The notes under the pieces are model-generated. The model did not search any database. It was not told the origin of the DNA and worked only from the letters and a program-made list of their open reading frames with translations. From Prado023 sp964418695 (lineage in GTDB: Bacteria > Actinomycetota > Actinomycetes > S36-B12 > CAIYMF01): a stretch of DNA of 64,000 nt. Location: NCBI GenBank assembly GCA_964418695.1, contig CAYQMN010000013.1, positions 32,126 through 96,125 on the forward strand, in the 5' to 3' direction. Shown here one piece after another: positions 8,379 through 16,962 of this stretch. Both the position numbers and the translations under genes were made by a program. Each line of letters starts with the position of its first letter. Position 1 is the first letter of the stretch.

Positions 8379-8570
8379 CCTGTGTCCATATGCTGAGACG
8401 GCCGTCCACGCCCCGTGGGGGACATCGGGCCCGCGGGGAACCGGCGGCGCGACTGGGGTTCGCCGCCAGATCGGCACGAATCGATCACGGGCCTGCGCGG
8501 ACCCATCATTGGCGATGCATTGCCGCTGGTCTTGTCGGTGCGTGCGCGCGGGCGCGGCCTGCATGATCGC

Positions 8571-8576
8571 TACCCT
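8571..8576 (+). promoter_or_regulatory. -10 box, leaderless start
   Basis: TACCCT, seven bases before the ATG at 8584; no Shine-Dalgarno sequence is present. It favours 8584 over the upstream ATG at 8563. Confidence 0.5.
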
Positions 8577-8583
8577 GTCCACC

Positions 8584-9483
8584 ATGCCCCGGCGGATCAA
8601 CTTCGTGCTCGACCACTCCGAGGCATACGAGGCCGTGGAGTCCCAGCTGATGGACCTCATCGAGGCCCATCTGCCCGGCCCCCCGCCGGCTCGCGGCGAC
8701 TACGTCCCGGGCGATCTGAACTTCTGCCTGTTCATCCGGCCCAAGTCCGACGTCGTGATGAGCCACGGTGTGGCCGACAAGAACTACTACTGGTCACCCG
8801 ACGGTCAAGGCGAGCGCATCGTCAACCAGCGCGAGGCCCTGCTGGTGCCCGGGGAGTGGCTCAAGCGACGACTCGTGGGCTCGCGGATCATCACCATGCC
8901 GCCCGAGCAGATCCACGTCGTCGGCTGGCCGCGGCTGGACCTGCTGATCCCGCAGGTGCCGCCGCCCCGGCGGCGCGACAGCAAGCCGCGGGTGCTCTGG
9001 GCGCCCACCCACAACCGGCGCAAGCGCGGCGAGACCGCCCGCTCGACCTCCAGCTTCCCGGAGTTCGAGAAGTACCTGCGCACGCTGTCCCGGTTCGCCT
9101 GGATCGACGTCTCGGTGCACCCGCGCAACCGCGCCGACCGGCGGCCCACCGGCGCCTCGATGCCGCGCTCGGACGTCGTCATCGCCGACTTCGGGACCAC
9201 CGTCTACGAGGCGTGGGCGCTGGGCAAGCCGGTCATCTTCCCGCGCTGGCTGCTGGCCGACCGGATCACCGAGTACATGAAGTCCAGTGCGGAGTCGCAC
9301 ATCTTCGGCAACCGGATCGGGTACCACCCCGACTCGTTCGACGAGCTGATCGACATCCTGCGCGCCGGGCCGGTCATCACCGACGACGTGCGCGAGTTCA
9401 TGGACGACTACCTGGCGCCGGAGTACTTCGGCACGTCCAGCGCCCGAGCGGCCGAGGTCCTCCAGGAGCTCGCGGCTCGCTGA
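8584..9483 (+). CDS. CDP-glycerol glycerophosphotransferase-like protein
   Basis: A 299-residue protein whose second half resembles the GT-B fold of CDP-glycerol:poly(glycerophosphate) transferases (TagB/TagF-like). Seen: VLWAPTHNRR around residue 140, WIDVSVHPRN, then DVVIADFGTTVYEAWALGKPVIFP, the typical nucleotide-sugar or CDP-alcohol binding loop. No transmembrane segment is obvious, which fits a membrane-associated cytosolic transferase for a wall or envelope polymer. It stands alone between the divergent sulfur operon and a convergent PPK2 gene, so the acceptor cannot be inferred. The first 100 residues are less conserved. The start is supported by a TANNNT box seven bases upstream. Confidence 0.7.
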   Translation: MPRRINFVLDHSEAYEAVESQLMDLIEAHLPGPPPARGDYVPGDLNFCLFIRPKSDVVMSHGVADKNYYWSPDGQGERIVNQREALLVPGEWLKRRLVGSRIITMPPEQIHVVGWPRLDLLIPQVPPPRRRDSKPRVLWAPTHNRRKRGETARSTSSFPEFEKYLRTLSRFAWIDVSVHPRNRADRRPTGASMPRSDVVIADFGTTVYEAWALGKPVIFPRWLLADRITEYMKSSAESHIFGNRIGYHPDSFDELIDILRAGPVITDDVREFMDDYLAPEYFGTSSARAAEVLQELAAR

Positions 9484-9519
9484 GACGAGTTCGACCGGGC
9501 CCGACCGTCCGGCCGGCGG

Positions 9520-10998
9520 TTACCCCTTGCCCTTGAGGGCTCGGCGCAGGGCGGCGTTGACGTGCTCCAGGACCTCCAGGCGCGCGGTGAACTTGTCGTT
9601 GGCCGGGATCACATGCCAGGGCGAGTCCGGCGAGCTCGTGCGCCGGACCATGTCGTCGACGGCCAGCACGTAGTCGTCCCACTTCTCCCGATTGCGGTAG
9701 TCCTCGTCGGTGATCTTGTGCACCTTCTCCGGGGTCTGCTCGCGCGCCTGGAACCGGGCCAGCTGCTCGTCGGAGGAGATGTGCAGCCAGAACTTCGCGA
9801 CCACGATGCCGTGCTCGGTCAGCTGGTCCTCGAAGTCGTTGATCTCCCCGTATGCCCGCTGCCACTCCCACTCGGTGGCGAACCCCTCGATGCGCTCGAC
9901 CAGCACCCGGCCGTACCAGGTGCGGTCGTAGAGGACGAACTGCCCGGCCCGGGGCAGGTCGCGCCAGAACCGCCACAGGTAGTGGTAGCGCAGCTCGTCA
10001 TGGGTGGGGGCCGCGGTCGAGATCACCCGGTAGTCGCCGGCCTCCAGGGCCTGGGTGATCCGCCGGATCGCTCCCCCCTTGCCGGCCGCGTCCCAGCCCT
10101 CGAAGGCCAGCACCGTGGGCACGCCGGCGCGCCGGGCCTTGAGCGCGAGCCGGTGCAGGTCGCGCTGCAGCATGTTCAGGTCGCGCTCGTAGGTCTTCTT
10201 GGGGGTCCGCCGTTCCAGGTCCACGGCGTCCAGCACGGTGACGCTCTCGGCCGGTGCGCTGAGCACCTCGGGCGGCGAGGGTGGGGCGGCCGGCCGGCCC
10301 GCGAGCCGCGTGGTCAGGGCGCTCAGGATCGTGCGGCCGACCGCCACGTCGCGGTACCGGGTGTCCGTGGACTCCACGATCGTCCACGGGGAGCCGTCCA
10401 CCGCCGTGCGGCGCAGCAGCCGCTCGACCTTGGGCAGGTTCTCGTCGAGCCTCTCCAGCACCTGCCAGTCGCTGGTGTCGACCCGCCAGCCGTCGTCGTC
10501 GTCCTTGGCCTTGCGGATCCGGCGGCGCTGCTCCTCGGCGGGCGTGTGCAGGTAGATCTTGATGATGAGCATGCCGTCGTTGATCAGATCCGTCTGCAGC
10601 TCGGCCAGGTGGTCGACCGCCCGCTCGTAGGCGCTGTCGCTGAGGTGGTGGGACAGGTTCTCCTGGAGCAGGCGCATGATGCCGCCGGCCATCATCGTGG
10701 TGGCGCCCTTGGGCGGCAGGTCGCGCCACACCCGCCAGTTGCGGGGGCGCATCGCCTCCTCCTCGGTGGACCGGCCCATCACCACTGTGCGGATGTAGCG
10801 GGCGTCCATCCACTCGTTGATCCGGTTGACCACCGCGTTGGCCGCCACCCGGTCGTCGCCGGCGACGAACAGCAGGACGCCGAAGTCGGCTTTGCGCAGC
10901 TTGTACTGGGCGTTGATGAGGTCCACGCGCAGCTGGGGCACGGTGGCCTTGAAGTCCGCTTTGGACAGGCGGTTGCCGACGACGGACTCGGTGATCAT
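9520..10998 (-). CDS. Two-domain polyphosphate kinase 2 family protein (polyphosphate:AMP phosphotransferase type)
   Basis: A 492-residue protein made of two PPK2 domains. The second (about 265-490) has an intact Walker A (EGWDAAGKGG, 300-309) and a Walker B/lid region LYDRTWYGRV (356-365). The first (about 10-235) keeps the fold but its loop reads VAGDDRVAANA and has lost the GK. This fused arrangement with one active and one degenerate half is known for class II PPK2 (PAP) enzymes, which phosphorylate AMP to ADP using polyphosphate. It is monocistronic and converges on the transferase gene. The start ATG lies about 9 bases after a GGAGCC site. Confidence 0.88.
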   Translation of the reverse strand: MITESVVGNRLSKADFKATVPQLRVDLINAQYKLRKADFGVLLFVAGDDRVAANAVVNRINEWMDARYIRTVVMGRSTEEEAMRPRNWRVWRDLPPKGATTMMAGGIMRLLQENLSHHLSDSAYERAVDHLAELQTDLINDGMLIIKIYLHTPAEEQRRRIRKAKDDDDGWRVDTSDWQVLERLDENLPKVERLLRRTAVDGSPWTIVESTDTRYRDVAVGRTILSALTTRLAGRPAAPPSPPEVLSAPAESVTVLDAVDLERRTPKKTYERDLNMLQRDLHRLALKARRAGVPTVLAFEGWDAAGKGGAIRRITQALEAGDYRVISTAAPTHDELRYHYLWRFWRDLPRAGQFVLYDRTWYGRVLVERIEGFATEWEWQRAYGEINDFEDQLTEHGIVVAKFWLHISSDEQLARFQAREQTPEKVHKITDEDYRNREKWDDYVLAVDDMVRRTSSPDSPWHVIPANDKFTARLEVLEHVNAALRRALKGKG

Positions 10999-11133
10999 GG
11001 TGGGCTCCTGCCGGTGTGACGTGCTGGGAAAGTAGCGCCCGAGTGCGCCTCAGTGCGCGGCCACGGGCCTGACCCGCGCCGCGGTCCCTCGCCGGGTCGG
11101 GACGGCGCGCCGCCCGACGCGGGAGGTCCGGCC

Positions 11134-11139
11134 TACTCT
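11134..11139 (+). promoter_or_regulatory. -10 box, leaderless start
   Basis: TACTCT, six bases before the ATG at 11146. Confidence 0.4.
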
Positions 11140-11145
11140 GGGCCC

Positions 11146-12252
11146 ATGCCCGGAGTGCGCTGGCCCTCGACGCTCGGGGGGAGGCATGCCCGCGAGGACC
11201 GGACCCAGGTGCTGGACCGGGCCCCCGGCGCGCCCGGCGCGGACCCCGCCGCGGGCACCCGGGTCCTCCCGGTCGATCCCGCGACCCCGCCGGTCCCGGT
11301 CGCAGCGCCGGCCTCCCCGGCTGCACCCCCGCCCACTGCCCAGACCCCGCCCGCGCCCGATCCGGCGGCGCCGACCACGCTGCTGGCCGGCCGTCGCCTG
11401 CGGGGACAGGACACCGCCGAGCCCACGCCACCCCTGCTGACCCGCGTGGAGGCGGCCGAGGTCGGCCTCTACGTCGGGGGCGTCCTGATGGCCCTGGCGG
11501 TGCTCCTGCAGGCCGCGCGCGGCTGGCAGGGGACGGCGGACTGGGTCCAGGCCGTCTCGCTCGGGCTGACCTCCTTCGTGCTGCTGGCGACTGGGTTCTT
11601 CGTGCGGCTGCCCTGGTCGCGCACGCTCGGGCCGCAGCGGCGCCGGGCGATCTCGGTGCTGCTGGTCAGCGGGGCGGGGTTCGCCCTGATCGGCATCGGG
11701 GCGGCGGCTGACGTGCGCCGTGGCGCCGCGCAGGCCCTGCTGCTCGCGCATGTCGTGATCGCCGTGCTCACCATGGTCCTGGTCTGCCGGATCGCGCGGA
11801 CTCCGGCGTCGGAGTCGGGCGTGCTGGCCGCGTCGGTGTGGGGGGTCTGGGTGCTGGCGCCGGCTGGGGCGGGCTGCTGGCTGGGCCTGGCCGCCCTGGG
11901 CATGGCGTGGGTGCTCCTGGGCACGCGCTGGGCGCAGGGACCACACACGGCGCGGGTCACCGGCACGCTGCTCGCGCTGTGCGCGGCCGTGGGCCTGGCG
12001 CAGGGGGAGTGGAAGTGGGCGGTGGCGCTGGTCCTGGCCGGGCTGAGCGTGACCGGGCTGGTGATGTTCGTGCGGGGCGGGCCCAACCACTGGCTGGCGC
12101 TGGGTGCGGCCAGCGCGACGGCGCTGGCCGGGTCGATCACCGGGGGTCAGGGCCCGCTGCTGGCCCTGGCGGTCGGCGGGCTGGCCACGATGCTGGTCTC
12201 GGGGATCGCGCTGCGCTCGGCGACCCGATCCACCGGCCGGCCCGCACGCTAG
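11146..12252 (+). CDS. Polytopic membrane protein with Pro/Ala-rich N terminus
   Basis: A 368-residue protein I do not recognise. Residues 1-105 are cytosolic-looking and rich in Pro, Ala and Arg; after that come about eight to ten hydrophobic segments (for example VEAAEVGLYVGGVLMALAVL and AVSLGLTSFVLLATGFFV) joined by short basic loops. The overall look resembles the DUF2157-like or SCO-type multispanning proteins of actinobacteria, without a catalytic motif. It is divergent from the PPK2 gene and 135 bases upstream of the Hcp gene. The start ATG at 11146 is preferred over the in-frame codon at 11053 because of the TANNNT box six bases before it. Confidence 0.6.
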   Translation: MPGVRWPSTLGGRHAREDRTQVLDRAPGAPGADPAAGTRVLPVDPATPPVPVAAPASPAAPPPTAQTPPAPDPAAPTTLLAGRRLRGQDTAEPTPPLLTRVEAAEVGLYVGGVLMALAVLLQAARGWQGTADWVQAVSLGLTSFVLLATGFFVRLPWSRTLGPQRRRAISVLLVSGAGFALIGIGAAADVRRGAAQALLLAHVVIAVLTMVLVCRIARTPASESGVLAASVWGVWVLAPAGAGCWLGLAALGMAWVLLGTRWAQGPHTARVTGTLLALCAAVGLAQGEWKWAVALVLAGLSVTGLVMFVRGGPNHWLALGAASATALAGSITGGQGPLLALAVGGLATMLVSGIALRSATRSTGRPAR

Positions 12253-12387
12253 CGCCGAGCCGGGCTCGTCCACCCGCTGGCCGTGGGACGCGCCGGAACT
12301 CCGGCCTCCCCGGTGAAGGAGCCGGGCGTCCGGTCGTCCGTCGGGCGTAGCCTCGGAGATCCTGAGCCCTTCTCCGAAGGAGTGTCC

Positions 12388-12900
12388 GTGGCCCTCAACG
12401 CGTATCTCGACCTGGTCGGCGTCCAGCAGGGTCGGATCAAGGGCTCCGTCACCCAGAAGGGACGCGAGGGCCTGATCCAGGTGATCGCGGTGAACCATGG
12501 GATCCAGGCGCCGCGGGACGCGGTCTCGGGCCTGGCGACCGGGAAGCGCCAGCACGGTCCACTCGTCCTCACCAAGGAGGTGGACAAGGCCACCGTGCCG
12601 CTGCGCCGCATGCTGGTCGACCACGAGCTGGCCTCCTCGTGGGAGCTCAAGCTCTGGTTCCCGGCCGCCATCGGAGCCGCCGGGGCCGGGGTGGGTCAGG
12701 AGAAGCAGCTCCTCACCATCCGGCTGACCGATGCCGCGATCGCGTCGATCGACCTCCAGCTGCCAAACACCAAGGACCCCGACCTGGTCACGCTCCAGCC
12801 GTTCGAGGAGGTCGCGTTCGCGTACGTGGGGATCGAGTGGATCTGGACCGACGGCGGTGTCACGGCCAGCGACGCCCTCACTCCGGGAGGTCTGCCCTAG
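12388..12900 (+). CDS. Hcp-like protein (type VI secretion tube protein family)
   Basis: A 170-residue protein opening VALNAYLDLVGVQQGRIKG, with VIAVNHGI, GLATGKRQHGPLVLTKEVDKATVPL and WELKLWFP, all hallmarks of the Hcp fold (hexameric ring protein of the type VI secretion system). No other T6SS genes are in the window and actinobacteria are not known for complete T6SS, so this is an orphan Hcp-like protein; its job is unknown. The GTG at 12388 was chosen because a GAAGGAG site lies six bases before it; a second GTG six bases upstream would sit on that site. A strong hairpin follows, shared with the convergent cold-shock gene. Confidence 0.8.
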   Translation: MALNAYLDLVGVQQGRIKGSVTQKGREGLIQVIAVNHGIQAPRDAVSGLATGKRQHGPLVLTKEVDKATVPLRRMLVDHELASSWELKLWFPAAIGAAGAGVGQEKQLLTIRLTDAAIASIDLQLPNTKDPDLVTLQPFEEVAFAYVGIEWIWTDGGVTASDALTPGGLP

Positions 12901-12909
12901 GGAGCCGCC

Positions 12910-12963
12910 GACGCACCCATCAGCCCCCGAACCCTGGTGGGTCCGGGGGCTGATGGGTGCGTC
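12910..12963. terminator. Bidirectional hairpin terminator
   Basis: Perfect 19-bp arms (12910-12928 and 12945-12963; arm start GACGCACCCATCAG) with a 16-base loop that itself can pair ACCC/GGGT. It sits between the convergent hcp-like and cold-shock genes. There is no U-run. Confidence 0.8.
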
Positions 12964-12975
12964 AGTCTGGGTGCC

Positions 12976-13179
12976 TCAGAGGGGGCGGACCTGGTCGGCC
13001 TGCGGGCCCTTCTGCCCCTGGGTCACCTCGAACTCAACCCGCTGCTCCTCCTCGAGCGACCGGTAGCCGTTCGTCTGGATCGCGCTGTAGTGGACGAAGA
13101 CGTCTGCGGAGCCGTCGTCGGGGGCGATGAAGCCGTACCCCTTCTCGGCGTTGAACCACTTGACGGTGCCTTGTGCCAT
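12976..13179 (-). CDS. Cold-shock protein, CspA family
   Basis: A 67-residue single cold-shock domain. The RNA-binding motifs KGYGFIAPDDG (RNP1, residues 13-23) and VFVHYSAI (RNP2, 27-34) are intact, and it opens with the standard MAQGTVKWFNAEKGYGF. It is an RNA chaperone acting in the cytosol. A GGAGCAC site lies before the ATG, and the 5' region is long (about 80 bases from a TACGGT box), as is common for csp mRNAs. Confidence 0.95.
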   Translation of the reverse strand: MAQGTVKWFNAEKGYGFIAPDDGSADVFVHYSAIQTNGYRSLEEEQRVEFEVTQGQKGPQADQVRPL

Positions 13180-13412
13180 GGTGCTGTGTGCTCCTGTACT
13201 TCTGTGGGTGTGAACCGCTGACGACGTCGTGCGTCCAACAGCCAGCACACCGTACCTCAGCACGGCGCGGATTCCGGCATGTGAGCGCGCCGAAATCTCG
13301 AGGCATTTCCGCGGAACGGCCGATGAGTCTGGGATTCGGCGCCCATCCCGGCGGCTCAAGCGAAGGCTGCGGGCGGCCGCACGGGCGCGGGCAGCGGCCC
13401 GGGGCGGTCGCC

Positions 13413-13418
13413 TAGGCT
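13413..13418 (+). promoter_or_regulatory. -10 box, leaderless start
   Basis: TAGGCT, seven bases before the GTG at 13426. Confidence 0.5.
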
Positions 13419-13425
13419 GCCTCGC

Positions 13426-14565
13426 GTGCTCATCCGACACTTGACGATCGGCGGCCTGCGCTCCTTCCCGGCGCAGCCCCAGCGGGTCGATCTGGCCCCG
13501 CTCACTCTGGTCTTCGGGCCCAATTCGGCCGGGAAGTCCTCGCTGCTCTCGGTGCTGCCGATGCTGGAGCAGACCGCGTCGCGGCCCGACGTGCTGACCA
13601 TGTCCGGCGATCTGGTCGAGGGCGGCTCGTTCCGGATGGCGGTGCACCGCCACGACATCGACGCGCCGATGACCCTGGGGTTCGGCTGGACCTCGGCGGC
13701 TGGCGTGCCGCGCGAGGCCGCGATCGCGTTCCGCTGGGACCCGCAGCGCCGCACCGCGGTCCGTGCGCGCACCTGGCTCACCGATGGCGAGGAATCCGGG
13801 GAGCTGGTGGGTGGCCGACCGTGGGGCGACCAGCCCGGGGTGGCTCTGCATCGGCGGGTCTCCCCGGAGTTCTGGGGGACGCTGGACCACGTCCACTTCG
13901 TCGGGCCGATCCGGGCGCGGATCGAGCGGGCCACCATGGTGGGCCAGACCGGCGGGCAGTACGTCGGCCCGGCCGGTGAGGCGATGGGGGCGATCCTGCA
14001 CGCGGACCCCGATCTGCTGGCCCAGGTGAACGCCTGGTGCGACCGGCTCGGCGTCGGATATCGCGTCCGCATGCTGGACATCGGCACCCAGGAGGTGGTG
14101 CAGGTCGCCGGCGAGTTCGCGGTGCTCGCCCTGGAGGACGTGCGTCACGACCCGCCGGTGCTGGTCTCCTCGCGCAGCGTCGGGTACGGGATCGGCCAGC
14201 TGCTGCCGATCATCACCCAGTGCCTGCTCACCGACGAGGACCTGATCCTGGTCGAGCAGCCCGAGGTCCACCTGCACCCACGCCTGCAGGCGGCGGTCGG
14301 CGACCTGTTCGTGGACACCGTGCGCCAGGGCCGCGCCCAGCTGCTGGTCGAGACGCACTCCGAGCATCTGGTCCTGCGTCTGCTGCGGCGGGTCCGCGAG
14401 GGCACGCTGGCTCCCGACGAGCTGGCGATCCTCTACGTCGACCTGGATGACCAGGGCGGGGCGTTCGTGCGCCGGCTGGACGTCGATGACGAGGGTGACC
14501 TGGTCGACGGCTGGCCCGGCGGGTTCTTCGACGAGCGGCTGGCCGACGTGCTGGGCGGTCGCTGA
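13426..14565 (+). CDS. AAA/SMC-like ATPase with DUF3696-type C terminus (module gene 1)
   Basis: A 379-residue ABC/SMC-type ATPase. Walker A is GPNSAGKSS (31-39), Walker B is LILVEQPEVHLHP (273-285), followed by the D-loop/H-loop region LLVETHSEHLVLR. The C terminus (GDLVDGWPGGFFDERL) matches the DUF3696 ending found in many OLD-like and defence-associated ATPases. There is no coiled-coil arm of RecF/Rad50 length. The GTG start is supported by a TAGGCT box seven bases upstream. Its stop overlaps the start of the next gene by one base (TGATG), so the two proteins are made together. Role unknown; anti-phage or DNA/RNA quality control is plausible for this ATPase type. Confidence 0.85.
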   Translation: MLIRHLTIGGLRSFPAQPQRVDLAPLTLVFGPNSAGKSSLLSVLPMLEQTASRPDVLTMSGDLVEGGSFRMAVHRHDIDAPMTLGFGWTSAAGVPREAAIAFRWDPQRRTAVRARTWLTDGEESGELVGGRPWGDQPGVALHRRVSPEFWGTLDHVHFVGPIRARIERATMVGQTGGQYVGPAGEAMGAILHADPDLLAQVNAWCDRLGVGYRVRMLDIGTQEVVQVAGEFAVLALEDVRHDPPVLVSSRSVGYGIGQLLPIITQCLLTDEDLILVEQPEVHLHPRLQAAVGDLFVDTVRQGRAQLLVETHSEHLVLRLLRRVREGTLAPDELAILYVDLDDQGGAFVRRLDVDDEGDLVDGWPGGFFDERLADVLGGR

Positions 14566-15719
14566 TGGCCCAGCCCCCCGCCACGCCGCCCGGGCAGCCG
14601 CCCCCGCCCGCCGCGCCGCCGCGCCGTGCGGTGTTCGGGGTGTCCATCTCGGCCGACGCCCTGGGCGACCGGTCCGAGGACCCGGCGCTGCGCCGGGCGA
14701 TCCACGAGGACCTGCTCGAGGACCTCGCGGTGCACGGGCGGCTGGTGTTCACCTCCCAGCACCATCTGGACCTGTTCGTCGCCGCGGTCGCCGCGCTGCC
14801 CACCTCGCTGGCCAAGTCCTGGGAGGCGGTGCTGTCCAGTCGCAAGGTGCAGGTGGGGATCGCCCGCCCGCCGCTGGACGAGTCGCTGGGCAACCTGCTG
14901 GACCCCGAGCTCATCGAGGCCGAGCTGGCCGACGACCTGGAGCTGATCCTGGTGGAGGCCGACCAGGCCGAGCTGCTGGGCGTGGCTGCCGACGAGTTCT
15001 CCTCGACCACTCCGTCCGGGCTGGTCGAGATCGGCCGGATCACGACCGCCGGGCGCACGGTGGTGCTCAAGGCGGCTCGCGAGGTCCTGGACGCGCCGCT
15101 GCGCGAGGGGGTCAACCGGGAGGTCGAGTGGACCCAGCGGTTCGGCCCGCTGTGCGAGGGCGCCAAGCCGCTGGTCATCTACGACAAGTTCGTCGGTCAG
15201 CAGACCGTGCGGCGCTACCTGTACGGCGCGGGCAGCGGCGACGGGCTGACGTGGTTCCTGGCCCGGGTCGGCATGGTGCCCGGGCGGCGGGTCCGGATCA
15301 TCACGGCGATCACCGACGCGGCCGAGCGCGGCCAGCGCTTCGACGAGGAGGCGATGGTCGCGGCGTTCCACCGGCTGCTCGCGTCGATGGCCGACCGGGA
15401 CCTGCGGCTGGACCTGGTGCTCGTGCCGGAGAAGGTGCGCGGTGGTGGCGGTGCGGGTGCGGGCGGTCGCGGGGGCGGTGCGGGGGCCGGCCGGGGTGGC
15501 GGTGCCGGCCGAGGGGTCGAGCGGTTCGGCCACGACCGGCACCTGCGCTTCGGCGAGCGGGCCGCGCTCGCGCTGGGCGCGGGGATGCAGTCGTTCGCCA
15601 CGGCCACGTTCCGCGAGACGGTCACGGTCGCCCGGCTGCCAGTCCAGGACGCCAAGGCCCGCGAGGAGCGCGCGATCAAGTCCGCGGTCCGCCCTCCACC
15701 AGGCGGCTGGCTCGGCTGA
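14565..15719 (+). CDS. Putative PLD-like partner of the upstream ATPase (module gene 2)
   Basis: A 384-residue protein without a clear family name. A Pro-rich first 20 residues are followed by an alpha/beta region (20-200). The C-terminal part resembles a phospholipase D-like domain: PLVIYDKFVGQQ, a helix-rich middle, LDLVLVPEK, then GHDRHLRFGERAALALGAGMQSF, where HDR (323-325) and the following LGAGMQSF look like the HxR/HxK and G-x-G elements of MIT-C/PLD-type folds. Residues 289-318 are a Gly/Ala/Arg-rich linker that splits this domain. It is coupled to the ATPase gene by a TGATG overlap. Likely the effector or substrate-binding half of a two-gene system; nuclease activity is inference only. 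Confidence 0.55.
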   Translation: MAQPPATPPGQPPPPAAPPRRAVFGVSISADALGDRSEDPALRRAIHEDLLEDLAVHGRLVFTSQHHLDLFVAAVAALPTSLAKSWEAVLSSRKVQVGIARPPLDESLGNLLDPELIEAELADDLELILVEADQAELLGVAADEFSSTTPSGLVEIGRITTAGRTVVLKAAREVLDAPLREGVNREVEWTQRFGPLCEGAKPLVIYDKFVGQQTVRRYLYGAGSGDGLTWFLARVGMVPGRRVRIITAITDAAERGQRFDEEAMVAAFHRLLASMADRDLRLDLVLVPEKVRGGGGAGAGGRGGGAGAGRGGGAGRGVERFGHDRHLRFGERAALALGAGMQSFATATFRETVTVARLPVQDAKAREERAIKSAVRPPPGGWLG

Positions 15720-15796
15720 GCCCGCGGCGCCCTGCGCCCCGTCCCGTCCTCGGAGTCTGGTGGCTTTCGGTCGCCCGGGCAGGGCAGACTCATCAG

Positions 15797-15817
15797 GCCC
15801 GCGGGAGGGGCGCGGGC
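15797..15817. terminator. Hairpin between convergent genes
   Basis: GCCCGCG (15797-15803), a 7-base loop and CGCGGGC (15811-15817), between the ends of the ATPase/PLD-like module and nagA. Confidence 0.5.
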
Positions 15818-15821
15818 TACC

Positions 15822-16961
15822 TCAGCGGGCTACGGGGGTGCCGGCCGCCCACACGCCTGCGAGGTCGAGGTCGGCGGTGACGTGGCACAGGTCCGCCCGC
15901 GCACCGACGGCCAGGACGCCCCGGTCCGACAGGTCCAGCAGCCGGGCCGGGGTCGACGTGAGTGCGGCGAAGGCGTCGGCCGGGCTCATCCCCACCTGCT
16001 CGATGGCGAACTTGAGGGCGTGGTCGGTGGTCAGCGTCGAGCCGGCGATTGCCCCACCGTCGACCAGCCGGGCAACCCCGTCGACGACCAGCACGGGCAG
16101 CTCGCCCAGCAGGTACTCGCCGTCCTCGCCCGCGGCGGCGGTCATCGCGTCGGTGACCATGACGATCCGGCCCTGCGCGGCCCGCTGGGCGAACGCCGCG
16201 GCGGCCGGGTGGACGTGCACGCCGTCCAGGATCAGCTCGACGGTGACGCGCTCATCCTCGGTCAGCGCCACGATCGGACCGGGCTCGCGGTGGTTCACCG
16301 GTCGCATCGCGTTGTAGAGGTGGGTGGCGACGGTGGCGCCCGCGTCGATCGCGGCGCGCACCTGGTCGTAGGTCGCGTTGGTGTGTCCGATCGCGGCGAT
16401 CGCCCCGGCATCGGCGAACCGGCGGACCGCGTCGATCCCGTGCGGGTACTCCGGGGCCAGGGTCACCATCCGGACGGTGCCCCGCCCGATCTTGATCAGC
16501 GAGTCGACCTCCGCGGGGTCGGGGTCGCGCAGGGTCGCCGGGTCGTGGGCGCCCTTGTACTCCATGGCGATCCACGGGCCCTCGAGGTGGGTGCCGGCGA
16601 TGATCCCCTGCTCGGTGAGCTCGGCCAGGGCGGCCACGTCGTGGGCCAGCGACTCGGGAGTCCCGGACACGAGGCTGGCGATGATCGTGGTGGTGCCGTG
16701 CTGGCGGTGGGCCGTGGCGAAGCGGGCGACCGCCTCGGGATCGCCACCGACGACGGTTGCGCCGCCGCCGCCGTGGGTGTGGATGTCGATGAACCCGGGG
16801 CTCAGGTAGCCGCCGCCGAGCTCGACGTCCGCCGGCCGCGGCGGGGCGCCTGTGCCGAGGGCGGCGATCGTCCCCCCGTCCACCTCCAGCCATCCGTTGT
16901 CGAGGATTCCCTCAGGGGAGACGAGCTGGGCGCCGGCGAGGATGAAGGTCATGGGAGGCAT
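15822..16961 (-). CDS. nagA: N-acetylglucosamine-6-phosphate deacetylase
   Basis: A 379-residue amidohydrolase that removes acetate from GlcNAc-6-phosphate in amino-sugar catabolism and wall recycling. Seen in order: GFIDIHTHGGGG (metal site), GTHLEGPW (metal-binding Glu), GHTNA, VATHLYNAM, LDGVHVHP and VTDAMTAA, which carries the catalytic Asp. Length is normal. Two starts are possible (16961 or, three codons on, 16952); neither has a clear Shine-Dalgarno site. The gene stands alone here, without nagB or a PTS gene next to it. Its upstream region is a 59-bp tandem repeat that begins two bases before the start codon. Confidence 0.93.
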   Translation of the reverse strand: MPPMTFILAGAQLVSPEGILDNGWLEVDGGTIAALGTGAPPRPADVELGGGYLSPGFIDIHTHGGGGATVVGGDPEAVARFATAHRQHGTTTIIASLVSGTPESLAHDVAALAELTEQGIIAGTHLEGPWIAMEYKGAHDPATLRDPDPAEVDSLIKIGRGTVRMVTLAPEYPHGIDAVRRFADAGAIAAIGHTNATYDQVRAAIDAGATVATHLYNAMRPVNHREPGPIVALTEDERVTVELILDGVHVHPAAAAFAQRAAQGRIVMVTDAMTAAAGEDGEYLLGELPVLVVDGVARLVDGGAIAGSTLTTDHALKFAIEQVGMSPADAFAALTSTPARLLDLSDRGVLAVGARADLCHVTADLDLAGVWAAGTPVAR

Positions 16962-16962
16962 C

